Under the pieces are notes generated by a model. The model made no database searches. It saw nothing but the letters and a program-made list of their open reading frames with translations, and was not told where the DNA came from. Source: Thoreauomyces humboldtii (Eukaryota > Chytridiomycota > Chytridiomycetes > Spizellomycetales > Powellomycetaceae). Taken from it: 30,660 nt of DNA. Positions 7,584 through 19,260 of this stretch are shown here, piece after piece. The stretch is from contig JADGJA010000201.1 of the NCBI GenBank assembly GCA_027596035.1, forward strand, positions 1 through 30,660. Direction: 5' to 3'. Numbering within the stretch: the first letter of the stretch is position 1; each line of letters starts with the position of its first letter. The translations under genes and the position numbers were made by a program.

Positions 7584-10216
7584 CTATCGACTATAAAATG
7601 CTCTCAGCCTTCCCTTAACCTCCACCGGCTCGGGGAACGGTAGACGAACTACGTCCTCTCCGTGCCCGTTCCCTTTCCCGAAAGCCACGGCGAGCACCTC
7701 ATTGCTGACCACCGGTTTGACATCCTCGGAGCGGGTCGCAACCGTCACATGGGGTACGTCGTTCGAGGTCTGGACGTCGTCGGGAAGCTGTACCACGACG
7801 GCCATGACGCGATCGTCCCATACCACTTCCGTCAGAGTGCACGACACTTCGACGCCCAGTTCCTCGTTGGAAGATGCCGCCAACCGTCTGGCGTATGCCT
7901 TCGAAAGCTCGACCGCGCGGGCGCCGTCGGATCGTACGACGACGAGCGTCACGTGCCATCCCGATCGCGACCGCTCCTCGATCCGTTTCGTGGAACTGAG
8001 GGATCCCCACGTCCTTCGGAACCGATCGTCTGTCGTTGCGAACGTGGATTCGAGGACCGTTCCGAGGTTCGGGTCGCTGTCCAACTTGATGCCGTAGAAA
8101 AGCACCTTTCGCTTGGCGCTCGTGTCTTTCACGACCTTGACGACCGTCTCTTTTTGGTCCACGCAGGCCGAGTAGGCCTCGTCGTAGGTTGCCATATCGG
8201 GCCGGGGAAGATGCAGAAACTCGACCAGCTTAAAGAAGTTCGTCCGTGGGTCGTCGACTAGGTTGAGGCGGAGAACGTCCGATATGTTACTATCGGCCGC
8301 TGACCGAGTGTCCAAAGCGTCTCTCCGGGCGATGAAGCTCCTGATAACGGCTCCGATGTCCGCTGTTCGGGATGGAGTCAGGGATTGATGATTCTCTCCA
8401 CGAGCTTTGACGCGTTGAGCGCCCAACTCCGCAACTCGTTCAAATCCCATTGCCTTGACACACTTCTCGATCTCCCAGTCGATGGCTACCACGCGGCCGG
8501 CCGGGTAGGAATTCAAGAAGGTAGCGCTGAGGGAGGAACGGTGCTGGAACAGATGGTTGTTTCGGTCGGCGAACACGAGATCCTTTCCACCCGCGAACGA
8601 TTTCATGATGCGATCTTCGAACTGCGGAGCGGCTTTCTTGGCCTGAATATCATCGTTCTGAATGTGACCGACCATGGAAGGGAAAACATGCACCAGCAGG
8701 CGGCCAAGAAGCGTTTTCCCAGCCCCAATAGTAGCGACAGGGATGATGAGGGTCTTGGACCGACCGTCATCCAAAGGCTGTCGGCCTTTCCCCTGCTGGT
8801 TTTGAGACTTCCTTCCACCTCCCTCAGCCCGAACGGGCTTTGCGGTTTTGTTGGAGACATTGTCCGGATCCGATTTCTCTGCGTCTTCTTCCGTGATCAT
8901 GGTAGCCTCACCGCGCGCATAATCTGCTGTGGTCCGCCGCGCTTCCGCGACGATGTGTTCTCCGAGCCCCGGGATATCGCAATCTGAAAGGAACTGGTTC
9001 CTGGCTCGGATAATTCCTTGATTCTTATCAAAATCCTCGAAATACTTGGAGTCAGAGCGGGCTTTGTCGAGCACCCACTTGATGTACCGTCGAGTCAGCT
9101 CGTATCGAGGTTTGAACTTGCTCTCTTTCCCCGAAAGAGCTTTTTTGGTCACCTCGCGCCACTCGCGGAACATGAGGTACGGCTCGTCGTACTTGATCTT
9201 GAAGAAGAAGACGTTGTCCATGTGCTCCTTTTGCCGACACCGAATGACGAAGCCTTCAATGGCACGGCCGTTGTACGAACCAGTGTCTCGACAGGCGTCG
9301 CTGAACTCTCGGACCGCCTCCACAGTGTCGAAAGTTATGGCGTCGACGAGAAGCAGTCCAAAGTCTTGGGCGACTGGCTTCAACCGGTCGCTGGACCACG
9401 TGCGGAACTCGGACACGTTCTCGTTCATACCGTGGAGGTAGAGTCCACGTCGATCCGGAGGGTACTCCAGGATGTGCTCCTCGAAGTCGTCATCAGCGAG
9501 CTCGAACACGGCCGTGGCATTGTTGGCCTCCAGGAACCTGGCAAAGTCCCACCGTGTCTTGCCCGCAGACTTCAGATGTCGCTCTAGCCATTCTTCTCCC
9601 TTCTCAGCGTGCGAAGGCTGAACTGCTCCCGACGCCAGCTTGGTGGGCTGTTTGGGGACTCCCATGGCGTGCTTGGAAGTGACGAGGAGATCGCCTTCCA
9701 AGGCGGCAGCAAAGATGATGCAGCCGTTCTCCTTCAGCGTAGCTTCGTAAGGACCGATGGTCTCCGTGGCCAGGTTGTCCCATCGCGTCGATGCTGTTTC
9801 GCCGACTTTTTTTTTTTTTGGTGGAACGCAATTGAAGTTAGCAATAGCTTCGACTTGGACGATATCGGCGGAACGTGGAACGCTCCAACACTACCATTAA
9901 AGAACTTGTCGTAACCTCGAGCAGCGATGCGCCATTCGTCTGCATCCTCGTCACCTACGCGCGTTACGAAGAGGCCTCGGGCGAGGGTTGGTAATGGGGA
10001 GGGAGCCTTCTTGAAGAGAGTATCCAGGCAGTTGAAAGAATGGACGGTGACCTGGGCGGGAGTCTCGATGGGAACCTGCCCGGGAGTACGAGGAGTGAAA
10101 GTGTACTGAGCGCGCCGAACAAGGGGCCTTTTTGATCCGGGCGCCGGCGTTAGGAGGGCGTTGTAGGCTCTCACAGTCTCGTTGACCTTGGAAGTACTTT
10201 GACGTGCGTGGGGCAT
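7584..10216 (-). CDS. TRL1: fungal tRNA ligase Trl1 (ligase-kinase-CPDase)
   Basis: Trl1 heals and seals tRNA exons after intron excision, and in fungi also joins HAC1-type mRNA exons in the unfolded protein response. Exon 1 (10216-9895) joins exon 2 (9793-7584) across a 101-bp intron with a perfect GCTAAC branch point, giving 843 residues (budding yeast about 827). The ligase domain has its nucleotidyl-accepting Lys104 in GYDKFFN, then WDNLATETIGPYEATLKENG, motif IV EGFVIR and motif V KIKYDEPYLMFREW. The kinase domain has P-loop GAGKT at about 464-468. The cyclic phosphodiesterase domain has two HxT motifs, HVTL near 721 and HVTV near 789. All three activities look intact. The intron falls directly after the catalytic KFFN, so a single-exon model starting downstream would lose the active-site lysine. 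A T13 run (9807-9819) lies in the intron. Confidence 0.96.
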
Positions 10217-10620
10217 GACTGAGGAGGGAACGCAAGCTTATGGTTCTCTTTGAAGCACCCCTATTAATATGTATCGGTCCAAGAGCCCCTTCTTCCCCAG
10301 TGACAGGAGCTGCGAAAGGGGAGCAGCAGACGATTGTGGAACAGATGTTCGCTCTGCGAAGAAAGTGCTATAACTCACCCGGGAAAAGAGGGACGAGGGA
10401 TCGAAGGTCTTCTGTGCGATGAGTCACAGTGACTGTCCCTCAGTCTCCCATGATCCGGCGCGTCTTCGCTCATGGTGGATAAGAATGCTGCGCTTCGTCA
10501 GCTTGCCTTGCAACGCCTTGCAACGCTTCGAATGAAAAAGGGCAGGCCACCTCCCCCTCCCCCTTCCCTCCAAGCAACACCTTCGCCTGAACCTTTCTCT
10601 CCTTTCTCCATCTGGCAAGG
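10217..10620. promoter_or_regulatory. upstream region of TRL1 and of a possible + strand gene
   Basis: This 404-bp non-coding interval lies before the TRL1 start on the minus strand. Near TRL1 it has A/T-rich TATTAATATGTAT (10262-10274). The right part is strongly pyrimidine-rich (CCACCTCCCCCTCCCCCTTCCC, 10549-10570, and TTTCTCTCCTTTCTCC before 10610), which resembles the leader of a + strand fungal gene starting at 10621. Confidence 0.4.
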
Positions 10621-11043
10621 ATGAGTCTTTCGGTAAGTGATTCAGCAGCGGCTTCCTCAATAAGGGCCGGCCCACCCTTCAGAAACTCTCCGTTAGGACC
10701 TGCAGACTACGTTTCGGCATTCCCACCTTGGCATTCCGCCTCATTCCCACATGGCGCAACCGCTTGCTCCCGAAGGTGGAGAGGAGTGCTGTGGCGAGGT
10801 AGTAGGTGCTCAGGTTCCGGACATGCTCTCGTTGTGCTCATTGGCAGCTCGCTCGGAGAAGTAACGTGTCGAGCAATGTTGCATTTGCAAAGCCCAACCG
10901 TTGGTGCAGCTATGGAGCGCCCACGCGTTAGAACGCTCCTATGCAAGAGTAGTGCAACCATGCTCATAGCGAAACGCTGCCCACGGTGCCTTAAACCCAC
11001 TTCCCGATCCTCAATGCAAACACGACGGAGAAGAAATGGATGA
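10621..11043 (+). CDS. uncertain + strand gene start; product not recognised
   Basis: ATG 10621 follows a CT-rich leader and is followed after four codons by GTAAGTGATTCAG, a good 5' splice site. This suggests a tiny first exon (MSLS) rather than the unspliced 140-residue frame. One possible second exon after the TTCAG near 10680 reads KLSVRTCRLRFGIPTLAFR and onward to a GTAGTAGG donor near 10795. I cannot follow it convincingly to a stop or match it to a family. Treat this as a likely transcribed locus with an unsolved structure. Confidence 0.25.
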   Translation: MSLSVSDSAAASSIRAGPPFRNSPLGPADYVSAFPPWHSASFPHGATACSRRWRGVLWRGSRCSGSGHALVVLIGSSLGEVTCRAMLHLQSPTVGAAMERPRVRTLLCKSSATMLIAKRCPRCLKPTSRSSMQTRRRRNG

Positions 11044-11141
11044 GAAGTAGCAACTCGATTTATTTACAAAGCCAGAAAGACGGAAGGATATATGTGCAAG
11101 AGGAGGAGGGAAGGGGAGGCGACGTCCTATGCAAGAACTGT

Positions 11142-11426
11142 TCAGTGACGGTGCTTGCCGAGGGTGCTTGCCGTCATCTTGGCGCCATGCTGGTGGATCT
11201 TCTGGGCGGTGTGGAGTTCGGCGAGGTCCCTCTCGGCCTTTGCCGCAATCTTCTTCTCCTCTCCCTTGATGTGAGCGTGAGGGTTGTGGAAGACCTTGCC
11301 GAGGCTGGACTGGACCGAGCCGCTGACGTTCATCATGGTCGCGTGCATCCGGCTGGGTGTCTGCTGGACCCGGTGGTGGGTGGTCGTGGTGGTCGACGTC
11401 GTGTGCTGATGTGTTGCAAGTCCCAT
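11142..11426 (-). CDS. small His-rich hypothetical protein, possibly stress-related
   Basis: This single-exon frame of 94 residues has no membrane segment or signal peptide. The N-terminus is rich in Thr and His (HTTSTTTTTHHR). The rest is charged and predicted helical: SGSVQSSLGKVFHNPHAHIKG, then EEKKIAAKAERDLAELHTAQK. The pattern of a Gly-Lys followed by an Asn-Pro and a KGEEKK-type helix resembles the small hydrophilic CsbD-like or late-embryogenesis-like proteins of fungi, but the match is by feel only. A good TATA box lies 114 bp upstream, which in fungi often accompanies strongly regulated or stress-induced genes. The function is unknown. Confidence 0.6.
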   Translation of the reverse strand: MGLATHQHTTSTTTTTHHRVQQTPSRMHATMMNVSGSVQSSLGKVFHNPHAHIKGEEKKIAAKAERDLAELHTAQKIHQHGAKMTASTLGKHRH

Positions 11427-11539
11427 CTTGTGTGATTGTCTTTAGGTCGAGAGCGGGGAGACGAGGGTTGTTTGGGTGTGGTAAAAGACGATTGCTGGGG
11501 AGGCTAATTGAAAGAGAGCATCAGCGAGCGGGTCCGCCC

Positions 11540-11547
11540 TTTATATA
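11540..11547 (-). promoter_or_regulatory. TATA box for the small His-rich gene
   Basis: On the minus strand the sequence reads TATATAAAGGGCGG. It lies about 114 bp upstream of the ATG at 11426, a normal fungal TATA-to-start distance. It is the clearest TATA element I see in the window. Confidence 0.6.
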
Positions 11548-12318
11548 CTCGACGACAGCAAGAGTGCCGCTAGGAGCAACAAGCGAAGGTGACGTTTGTG
11601 TCGACCAGTCATGTCTCCCCATGTTCCCCCTAACCAAGGTATTGCCCTGAGTCCATCAACGTTTGCGCTGGAAAGCGGGGGCTCAGGACGCACGAATGAC
11701 GAAGATGGCTGGTTCCCCCAGGCAGGGGACGACCGGTCAGGTTTCGAGTCACAACATCTCGTGCACAGTTGGACAGCTCCCCCTGCTACGTATCACGTCA
11801 CAACCAAACCGACTGCATGCCCGTTCTGGTTGCTCACAGTTGCTCTGACTACCTGAGTACTTGCGGCACAGGGACATGGAAGCAGGAACTTGACCAAAAA
11901 CGGGATGAACAGCTTTTGACACTAGCTTTATCTGAGTTCCCCCGCCATAGTGTCGCTCGGTCGCTTGCACTAAGAAAATGGGAAGAAGTTAGACCCCGAT
12001 TTCTTTTCATGAGCTTTTCCGAGGAGGTTTGGGAAAGAAGGTCTCTTCCGGTGTTCGTCCAAGATTGGCCGATATCTTTGGGCTTGTCGTCGTATCGTAA
12101 ATGGGACAAGGACATTTCGATAGCGTTGCGATCCGACCGCACTTTGAACTCGCAGTCCAACGAACGTCATCGCCCATCTGCACGCCGCAGGTATGTCAAG
12201 GAAGCGAGATCGCTCCTACCAGATCGGTAATCTAATTTCATTTCGTGCGAAAAAATGTGATAGATGCTGCAGAAAAACAGGAAGGGAGGACTACGTTCTA
12301 CTGATACCCGGATTCCAG
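11548..12318. other. gene-free interval
   Basis: About 770 bp have no gene I can support. A + strand frame (11769-12230) and an overlapping minus frame exist but show no domain, no codon-bias signature and no splice pattern. The left part is the upstream region of the minus-strand gene that ends at 11142, and the right part is the 3' flank of the gene ending at 12319. Confidence 0.4.
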
Positions 12319-14972
12319 TCATCCACATGACCACGGCCGGATGTTCATGCTCTCGATCATCAACCTTTCCTCATCTTTGCCTCTTGGAAGCGTTGGTCGT
12401 GATGCAGGGGACACGTTGATTACCACCCGCTTCCCGGGTTTCGGAGCAGGGTTCGACGCGCCCTCTACGGGTACTTCGGGGGTCGGAACCACGACGAGTG
12501 GCCGTGGAAGCACAGGGAGCACCGTCACGGGTAGCGTTGCGATCGTGCTCCGCAATGGAATGGTGGGGCGCGAAGGGACATGAGTAAGTGTGAGATGATA
12601 CGATGTAGGCGGTATGATGGTTTGTTGGATGGTGGGAGGAGGTGGAACAGGGATGTCAGCTCGCACCGGCGGTGGGATCCAACCGTCCGGAGTGCAGGGA
12701 GGTACCCGGGTGGTGAAGTAGTCATGGGTCAAGCGATGGTCGGTGGGTTCCGTGGGTTCCTGCACGGCACCGCTGTTGAGGTGGATGCCCTTCACACCGG
12801 TGCGGTTGAAAGTAGGATCAGACTCATCAGGTTCACGCAGGAGGCAGAGGCCGCGGATAATGCGACCACGACGACCCGAAGCAGAGCGCTTGGGTCGGAT
12901 AGGTGGCGGTGTTGAGGAGATCAGTGGTTCGGACTTTCGGAGTGTTGCGTTAGAGTGGGATGGAGACGTGATCGAAGCAAGTGACTTCTGAAAGGGAAGC
13001 TTCTATCAGCAGTAGTTCCAGAAAGAAACGAAGGTATATGTTGCTGAACCCTTACCTCTACAGCAGATCTCCGAGCTTCTTCCTCTTCCTGCTCTAGCCG
13101 AACTTTTTCGGCCTCCTCTTCGGCCAACCTGGCGACCTCGGCTATCTCTTCTGCCTCTGCTGCGAGTCTCGCCAGCTCAACATTTTCTCTTCTTTCCTCC
13201 TCTTCCAACATCGCCAGGGTCAACCCCTGCGAGTACACCGTGATACCGGTTTCCACGCTCTCTCTAGGTCGACTGTGCTGTAAGGCTAGCTTCAGCAGCG
13301 CGACCTGCCTTGCTGTAATCTTATGCACGGCTGGAGCCTCCCGCAAAGCCGACAAGGTCAAAATTCGTCGCGTCCAGATGGCCATGACCGAGATCCTCTT
13401 GGTCGTAGCGCGCCTCAGCTCGGCATCTTGCTCGTCAGCCAGCGCTTTCACTTGCGCCTCGTAAGCAGCGGTGTGTGCATCGAGCTGCCCCCGCTCCTCA
13501 TCCGTCAACCACGGTCCATCCGCATTGGTTTCTTCGTCCTCCTGCCCATCGTCTAGCCCCGCGTCGCTCTCCGTCTCGTTGGTATAGCGAGACATCCTCC
13601 TTCCTCCACCACCACTGAATCCACGGACATCCGCACTCGAAGCCTGCGAGCTGGCGTTCCGAGAGTGATATTTCCCACCTCCAGCTGACATGAGCGATCC
13701 CCGTCGAAAGCGATCTCCGCCCCCACTGCCCTGCGTGACGGGTCGAGATCGACTTCCTCCAGCTCCCGAAGGGTCGGGCCCTGCGGCTCCGTCCGCTTCG
13801 TCAAGATGTTCCTCGAGCTCCGATATTCGACCGCGGAGGTTGAAGATCTCGTCGTCCAGACGAGAAAGAGTTGTTTGGTAGTTCCCGACGACATCCAAGG
13901 ACTTGCGGACCATGGAATCTATCATCGGTGCCTGGATAATGGTTGGGGACGAACGCATCAGAAATGAGTTCTTCAAACTTATCCTAAAGTCATTACTCAC
14001 TTCTTTAGCACCGAAGATACCCTTCTTCTGCATGCATAGCGACACCCTAGCATTCTGAAACCCTAACTTCTCCTCCTCATCAACCAACAGCCTCAGTTCC
14101 TTCTCCGCCTTCCGGACCTGCTGCTGTCGATGCTTGTGCTCGGGATCCAGCTGATCCTCGAGCTCCTGCAACGCTCCGACGTTGTACTCCTTCTGACTCC
14201 TCGTGAGGTCCCTCACAGCCTGCCTGAACTGCACTCGACAGGTCCTCCTCGTCATCTTGACCAGCTGACGATGGTCGGATTCCAGCTCCGCCAGATGTCG
14301 TTGAGCGCCGAGGTAGAGTGCGTCCGCCGACTGCTTGATGTACCTGTTCTGGTTGGCGTCGAGCATGCGGAAGACGACGTCGAGCTCCTCTCGAAGGTCG
14401 GAACAGAGGGTGGCGACCTCGTCGAACGGGACGAGACCTTCGCTGTTGGTCTGTAGACCTCGGTTGGCGACAGGGGTTCCGTCAGGAAGGAAGTAGGTTC
14501 CGTTCGGATTTTGGAGTCCGATCTTGGCTTTGATGATGGCGCGACGTCGATCCTCGTCCGTGACGTGACTCGTCATCGTCGTCGTAGATGCGCGGGCGGA
14601 TGCGTTGGTCTGGGCTTGCTGGTGGGTCATCATGGAAAGAAGCATGGCGCGTCTTTGCTTCGTCGTGCGTTGGGCTGCGTCGGCGGGATTGCTCAAAAAG
14701 TTTGCGATGCTTGATGAGTTGCTCGCAAGGACGCTCGGGGAGCGAGTGATGTTGTTCTTCGAAGCGCCAAGCGGGGAAGAAGGTCGGTTGAATATCATGG
14801 CTGCAAGGTCTTGGGTAGACTTGGGGTACGCTTGTTGCTGAAGGGCAGAAGCAGTCGGACCAGATGCTGGTTGGAGGCTGGACCGTCGCCGGTCGTTAAA
14901 GTTCGTCATTGCTTTAGATTGCGGAGGTCCCTTACTTGAGGCGTCCATGCTAGATCTCCTAGGGAACTCCAT
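12319..14972 (-). CDS. coiled-coil protein with Uds1-like (up-regulated during septation) domain
   Basis: There are three exons, 14972-14001, 13931-13056 and 12987-12319, all phase 0, giving 838 residues. ATG 14972 (MEFPRRSSMD) is preferred over upstream in-frame codons because the preceding 86 codons read as non-coding. Residues 1-140 are Ser/Asn-rich and disordered. About 141-310 read RRRAIIKAKIGLQNPNGTYF, then VPFDEVATLCSDLREELDVV and KQSADALYLGAQRHLAELE. This helix-rich block resembles the Uds1 domain found in fungal septation-linked proteins. A long coiled coil follows (KAEKELRLLVDEEEKLGF; later LAEEEAEKVRLEQEEEEARR). The C-terminal 220 residues are Pro-rich and basic. The intron at 14000-13932 is 69 bp without a stop, so retention would add 23 residues in frame. 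The Uds1 assignment is moderate; gene structure is firmer. Confidence 0.75.
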
Positions 14973-15253
14973 GATGATGATAGCGGACTGGAATAGTTTG
15001 TGGAGGACGGGGAAAAGTACGAGAGAGAGAGAGGTCCATGATGAGGCTACTGACCAGTCAAATTGCTCCGGCAGAGGATTCAAGGAGTAGGCAAGCCACA
15101 GGTAGCTAGCTACCCAATCAAAACGCTTCGATTCCCGCGGGCACCTTGATCTACGTTTTGGGGGGACTCTGCTGGTGCCGTGGGTCGGCAAGGGAGGAAG
15201 TAGAGCGGAGTTGTGTGCGGTCACTATCAAGCAGCATAGCCACTCAAGTGTGA

Positions 15254-15639
15254 TTACTCGGCTGTTTGGATGCCCAAAGCTTTCTCAAAAAGCATCAGCA
15301 TGCCGCCGAAAGCAAAGCAGGGCCAAGCTTGACTACTCGTAGAGCGTCTCGTGGGCGGGAATGCAGTGTGCCCTCCTTGGCAACCAGACGGTCTGGGATC
15401 CGCCCCAGCTGTACATGGTAGCGTCGTAGTGGGTACAGATGGGGAAGAAATGTGTAGGCGAACTGCTTTGACGTCTCTCCTCTGATCCACACGTGCCCGT
15501 CCTGCAAGCTGTGATTGTAGAGCTTGTCGCCGATGATGATATGCTCTTTGTGCAGGGCGCTTCAGTTCCCCTTACCAGCAGCAGATCCGCCAAGTTTAGC
15601 TGGACGTTCAAGTGCGCGTGCGCGAGGCATTGTATCGTA
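15254..15639 (-). other. probable 3' coding continuation of the unknown gene, frame unsettled
   Basis: Below the in-frame stop at 15640-15642 the minus strand stays open in all three frames. Protein-like segments are split among them: VQLNLADLLL, then DKLYNHSLQDGHVWIRGETS and KQFAYTF in one frame, and PICTHYDATMYSWGGSQTVW ending HETLYE in another. A GTAAGG donor near 15580 and CAAAGAG acceptor near 15555 suggest at least one intron. Joining the two best segments needs a 1-nt shift near ACATTTCTTCCCC, so either a missed intron, an indel or decay is involved. Confidence 0.4.
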
Positions 15640-16902
15640 CTAGCCTCCCAACATATCCTGCGCATGCAGGTATGTATTATATATACAATTTCGTGGCGTT
15701 GACGTAACCATCTTCAAAGCGTGACACGCTTCCTCCGTGGTGAATGATTTAGACATCCCATTCGCAGCGTGACAAAATCCGTCATCAAAAGGGATGATCC
15801 TGTTGCCACTTGCCTTGGTTATGAGAACGCTCAACATCGTTTCGGGGTTCGAATGCCATTTGGGCATTTTAAAATGCATCATCTTGTAACAAAGGCACCA
15901 ACTGTTGGAGCCTTCAAAAAAGCCGTCATTTCTTCCAGCCCAGCAGGAATCGAGTGCATGGGCCGGCCATGTGACCCCGAGTTCATCCTCGGTCCATTCT
16001 TCAAACAGGTCCACTTGTAGGACAGGTGCCAATGCAACTTCCTCCTCCACTCCCTCCTCGTCACTCATCCAACTGTTGTCTTCATCCCATGGGATGTCTT
16101 CTGCAGCGCCGTGCTGTGTTCCGCCACCGGTTGAATGGTTTGATTCGATGCAACCCTCTTCCGCGCTTCCGGTACCTTGGTTTGCGAAGGACGAGGGCGG
16201 AACCATCTTTTTCGCGGATGGTTGGTACTTCCGGGGTGCAGAGTCTTCACTTTCGGTTCGATGGCGCTTGTGAAGTTGCGACTCTTGGTGACAGATCTCG
16301 TCAGTCGGTCTCGGGCCCAGGAACAGATCGCGCTCACGGGCGGCCTTCACTTCAAGAATGTATTCTTTTTCGGTCAGGGGCGTGTCAATCGGGGCGTTAT
16401 TCCATCGGCGATAAACTCTCTGTACGGCAACGCGAATCGGCTCGATAATCAGGTAGCAGCCGCGGTGGTCTTCCTTGGAGAGCTCAGGAATGCAGATCGA
16501 GCGGCGAGTGTGGTGGTGACTTTGGCCATTGACGACGAGCAGGAGGTCGGCGAGCTGGGCTTTCGTCAGCTGCGTTTTGTTGAGGACATCGGGGTGGTCG
16601 TACGACCGATTGTGAAAAGAGGTCATCATGAACACGGATGCGAAGGGGCCGCTGGTATTGTGAAACATGACTGTCCTCGCGGCGGGGCGAGGGACACTTG
16701 CAACCGGGTGCATGACCTTGGTAGGGACCGTCGCGGGGATGTACGTCGGTCGGACCGCGCCAGGCGTGCGCGGCGGGGAAGGGGCACTGGTAGCCGGCGA
16801 CCCGGCCGGGGTTACCACTTCCTTCAGGACAGCGTCAGATGACAGTCTCATAGCAGAAATGCGGCCCGGAACGGGAGTTGAATCGCTTGTGGGGTCGCTC
16901 AT
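15640..16902 (-). CDS. hypothetical protein, 420-residue open frame
   Basis: The start is ATG 16902 (MSDPTSDSTPVPGR). The N-terminal 70 residues are Pro/Thr/Ala-rich. A more ordered block follows: FHNRSYDHPDVLNKTQLTKA, QLADLLLVVNG, then CYLIIEPIRVAVQRVYRRW and LTEKEYILEVKAARERDLF. The middle is acidic (DEDNSWMSDEEGVEEEV). The C-terminal part is rich in Trp, Cys and His (NSWCLCYKMMHFKMPKWHSN). I do not recognise a family. No signal peptide or membrane segment is evident. Possible introns near the end (GTTACGTC or GTATATAT donors around 15675-15705) would replace the listed stop and connect to coding-like sequence in 15254-15639. It diverges from PRMT3 over a 211-bp shared upstream region. Confidence 0.5.
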   Translation of the reverse strand: MSDPTSDSTPVPGRISAMRLSSDAVLKEVVTPAGSPATSAPSPPRTPGAVRPTYIPATVPTKVMHPVASVPRPAARTVMFHNTSGPFASVFMMTSFHNRSYDHPDVLNKTQLTKAQLADLLLVVNGQSHHHTRRSICIPELSKEDHRGCYLIIEPIRVAVQRVYRRWNNAPIDTPLTEKEYILEVKAARERDLFLGPRPTDEICHQESQLHKRHRTESEDSAPRKYQPSAKKMVPPSSFANQGTGSAEEGCIESNHSTGGGTQHGAAEDIPWDEDNSWMSDEEGVEEEVALAPVLQVDLFEEWTEDELGVTWPAHALDSCWAGRNDGFFEGSNSWCLCYKMMHFKMPKWHSNPETMLSVLITKASGNRIIPFDDGFCHAANGMSKSFTTEEACHALKMVTSTPRNCIYNTYLHAQDMLGG

Positions 16903-17113
16903 GTCTTTGTGCTGCAGGTGCTTGATGGAACGGAAGAGACGGCGGTCGAGGGGATCCCTTCGTTTTTTCTTTTTTCCTTCTTTCTTCTGCTTTGATTGTT
17001 CATTTAGCTTCTGCGCAGTTACAAAGAGAGAAAAGACTCTCTTTCTTTTTGGCTCTCCACCCCTTCAAGAATATCAGGCACCAGGCAACGTACCGCATTA
17101 CCCTAATCACACA
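16903..17113. promoter_or_regulatory. divergent promoter, unknown gene / PRMT3
   Basis: These 211 bp lie between head-to-head starts. On the + strand a dense T/C tract (TTTTTTCTTTTTTCCTTCTTTCTTCTG type, 16966-16992) precedes PRMT3, a typical fungal leader-region pyrimidine stretch. No TATA box is obvious. Confidence 0.45.
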
Positions 17114-19056
<1,943 letters not shown>

Positions 19057-19260
19057 ATCCTGCGGCTTATACTATAGTAGTCTTTTGCACATACATGTTG
19101 CTCGCAAGAAAATATAGAGTTAGTACCGTCATACATGTTGAGTAGGGTTGTCCCGAGTTTGTTGTCCGGTTTCATGGACACACATGTCGTCACAGTCCAA
19201 TTCTTCCCACACGGTCCTGAGAAACGGCGTCTCCCATACACCCATACACAATCATACGCG

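Noticed and set aside
8385..8987. + strand open frame of 200 residues
   Set aside because: It is antisense to the TRL1 kinase region, whose motifs are unambiguous; it starts without a proper context and shows no domain.
11769..12230. + strand open frame of 153 residues in a gene-poor gap
   Set aside because: It has no start context, domain or splice signals, and it overlaps an equally open minus frame; composition looks random.
14973..15230. Upstream extension of the Uds1-like ORF by 86 codons
   Set aside because: The extension has Trp-rich, non-conserved sequence lying in the promoter, while ATG 14972 starts a typical Ser-rich fungal N-terminus.
16177..16842. + strand open frame of 221 residues
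   Set aside because: It lies wholly antisense to the unknown minus-strand gene (15640-16902), has no recognisable motif, and its openness follows from the GC-rich codon pattern of that gene.
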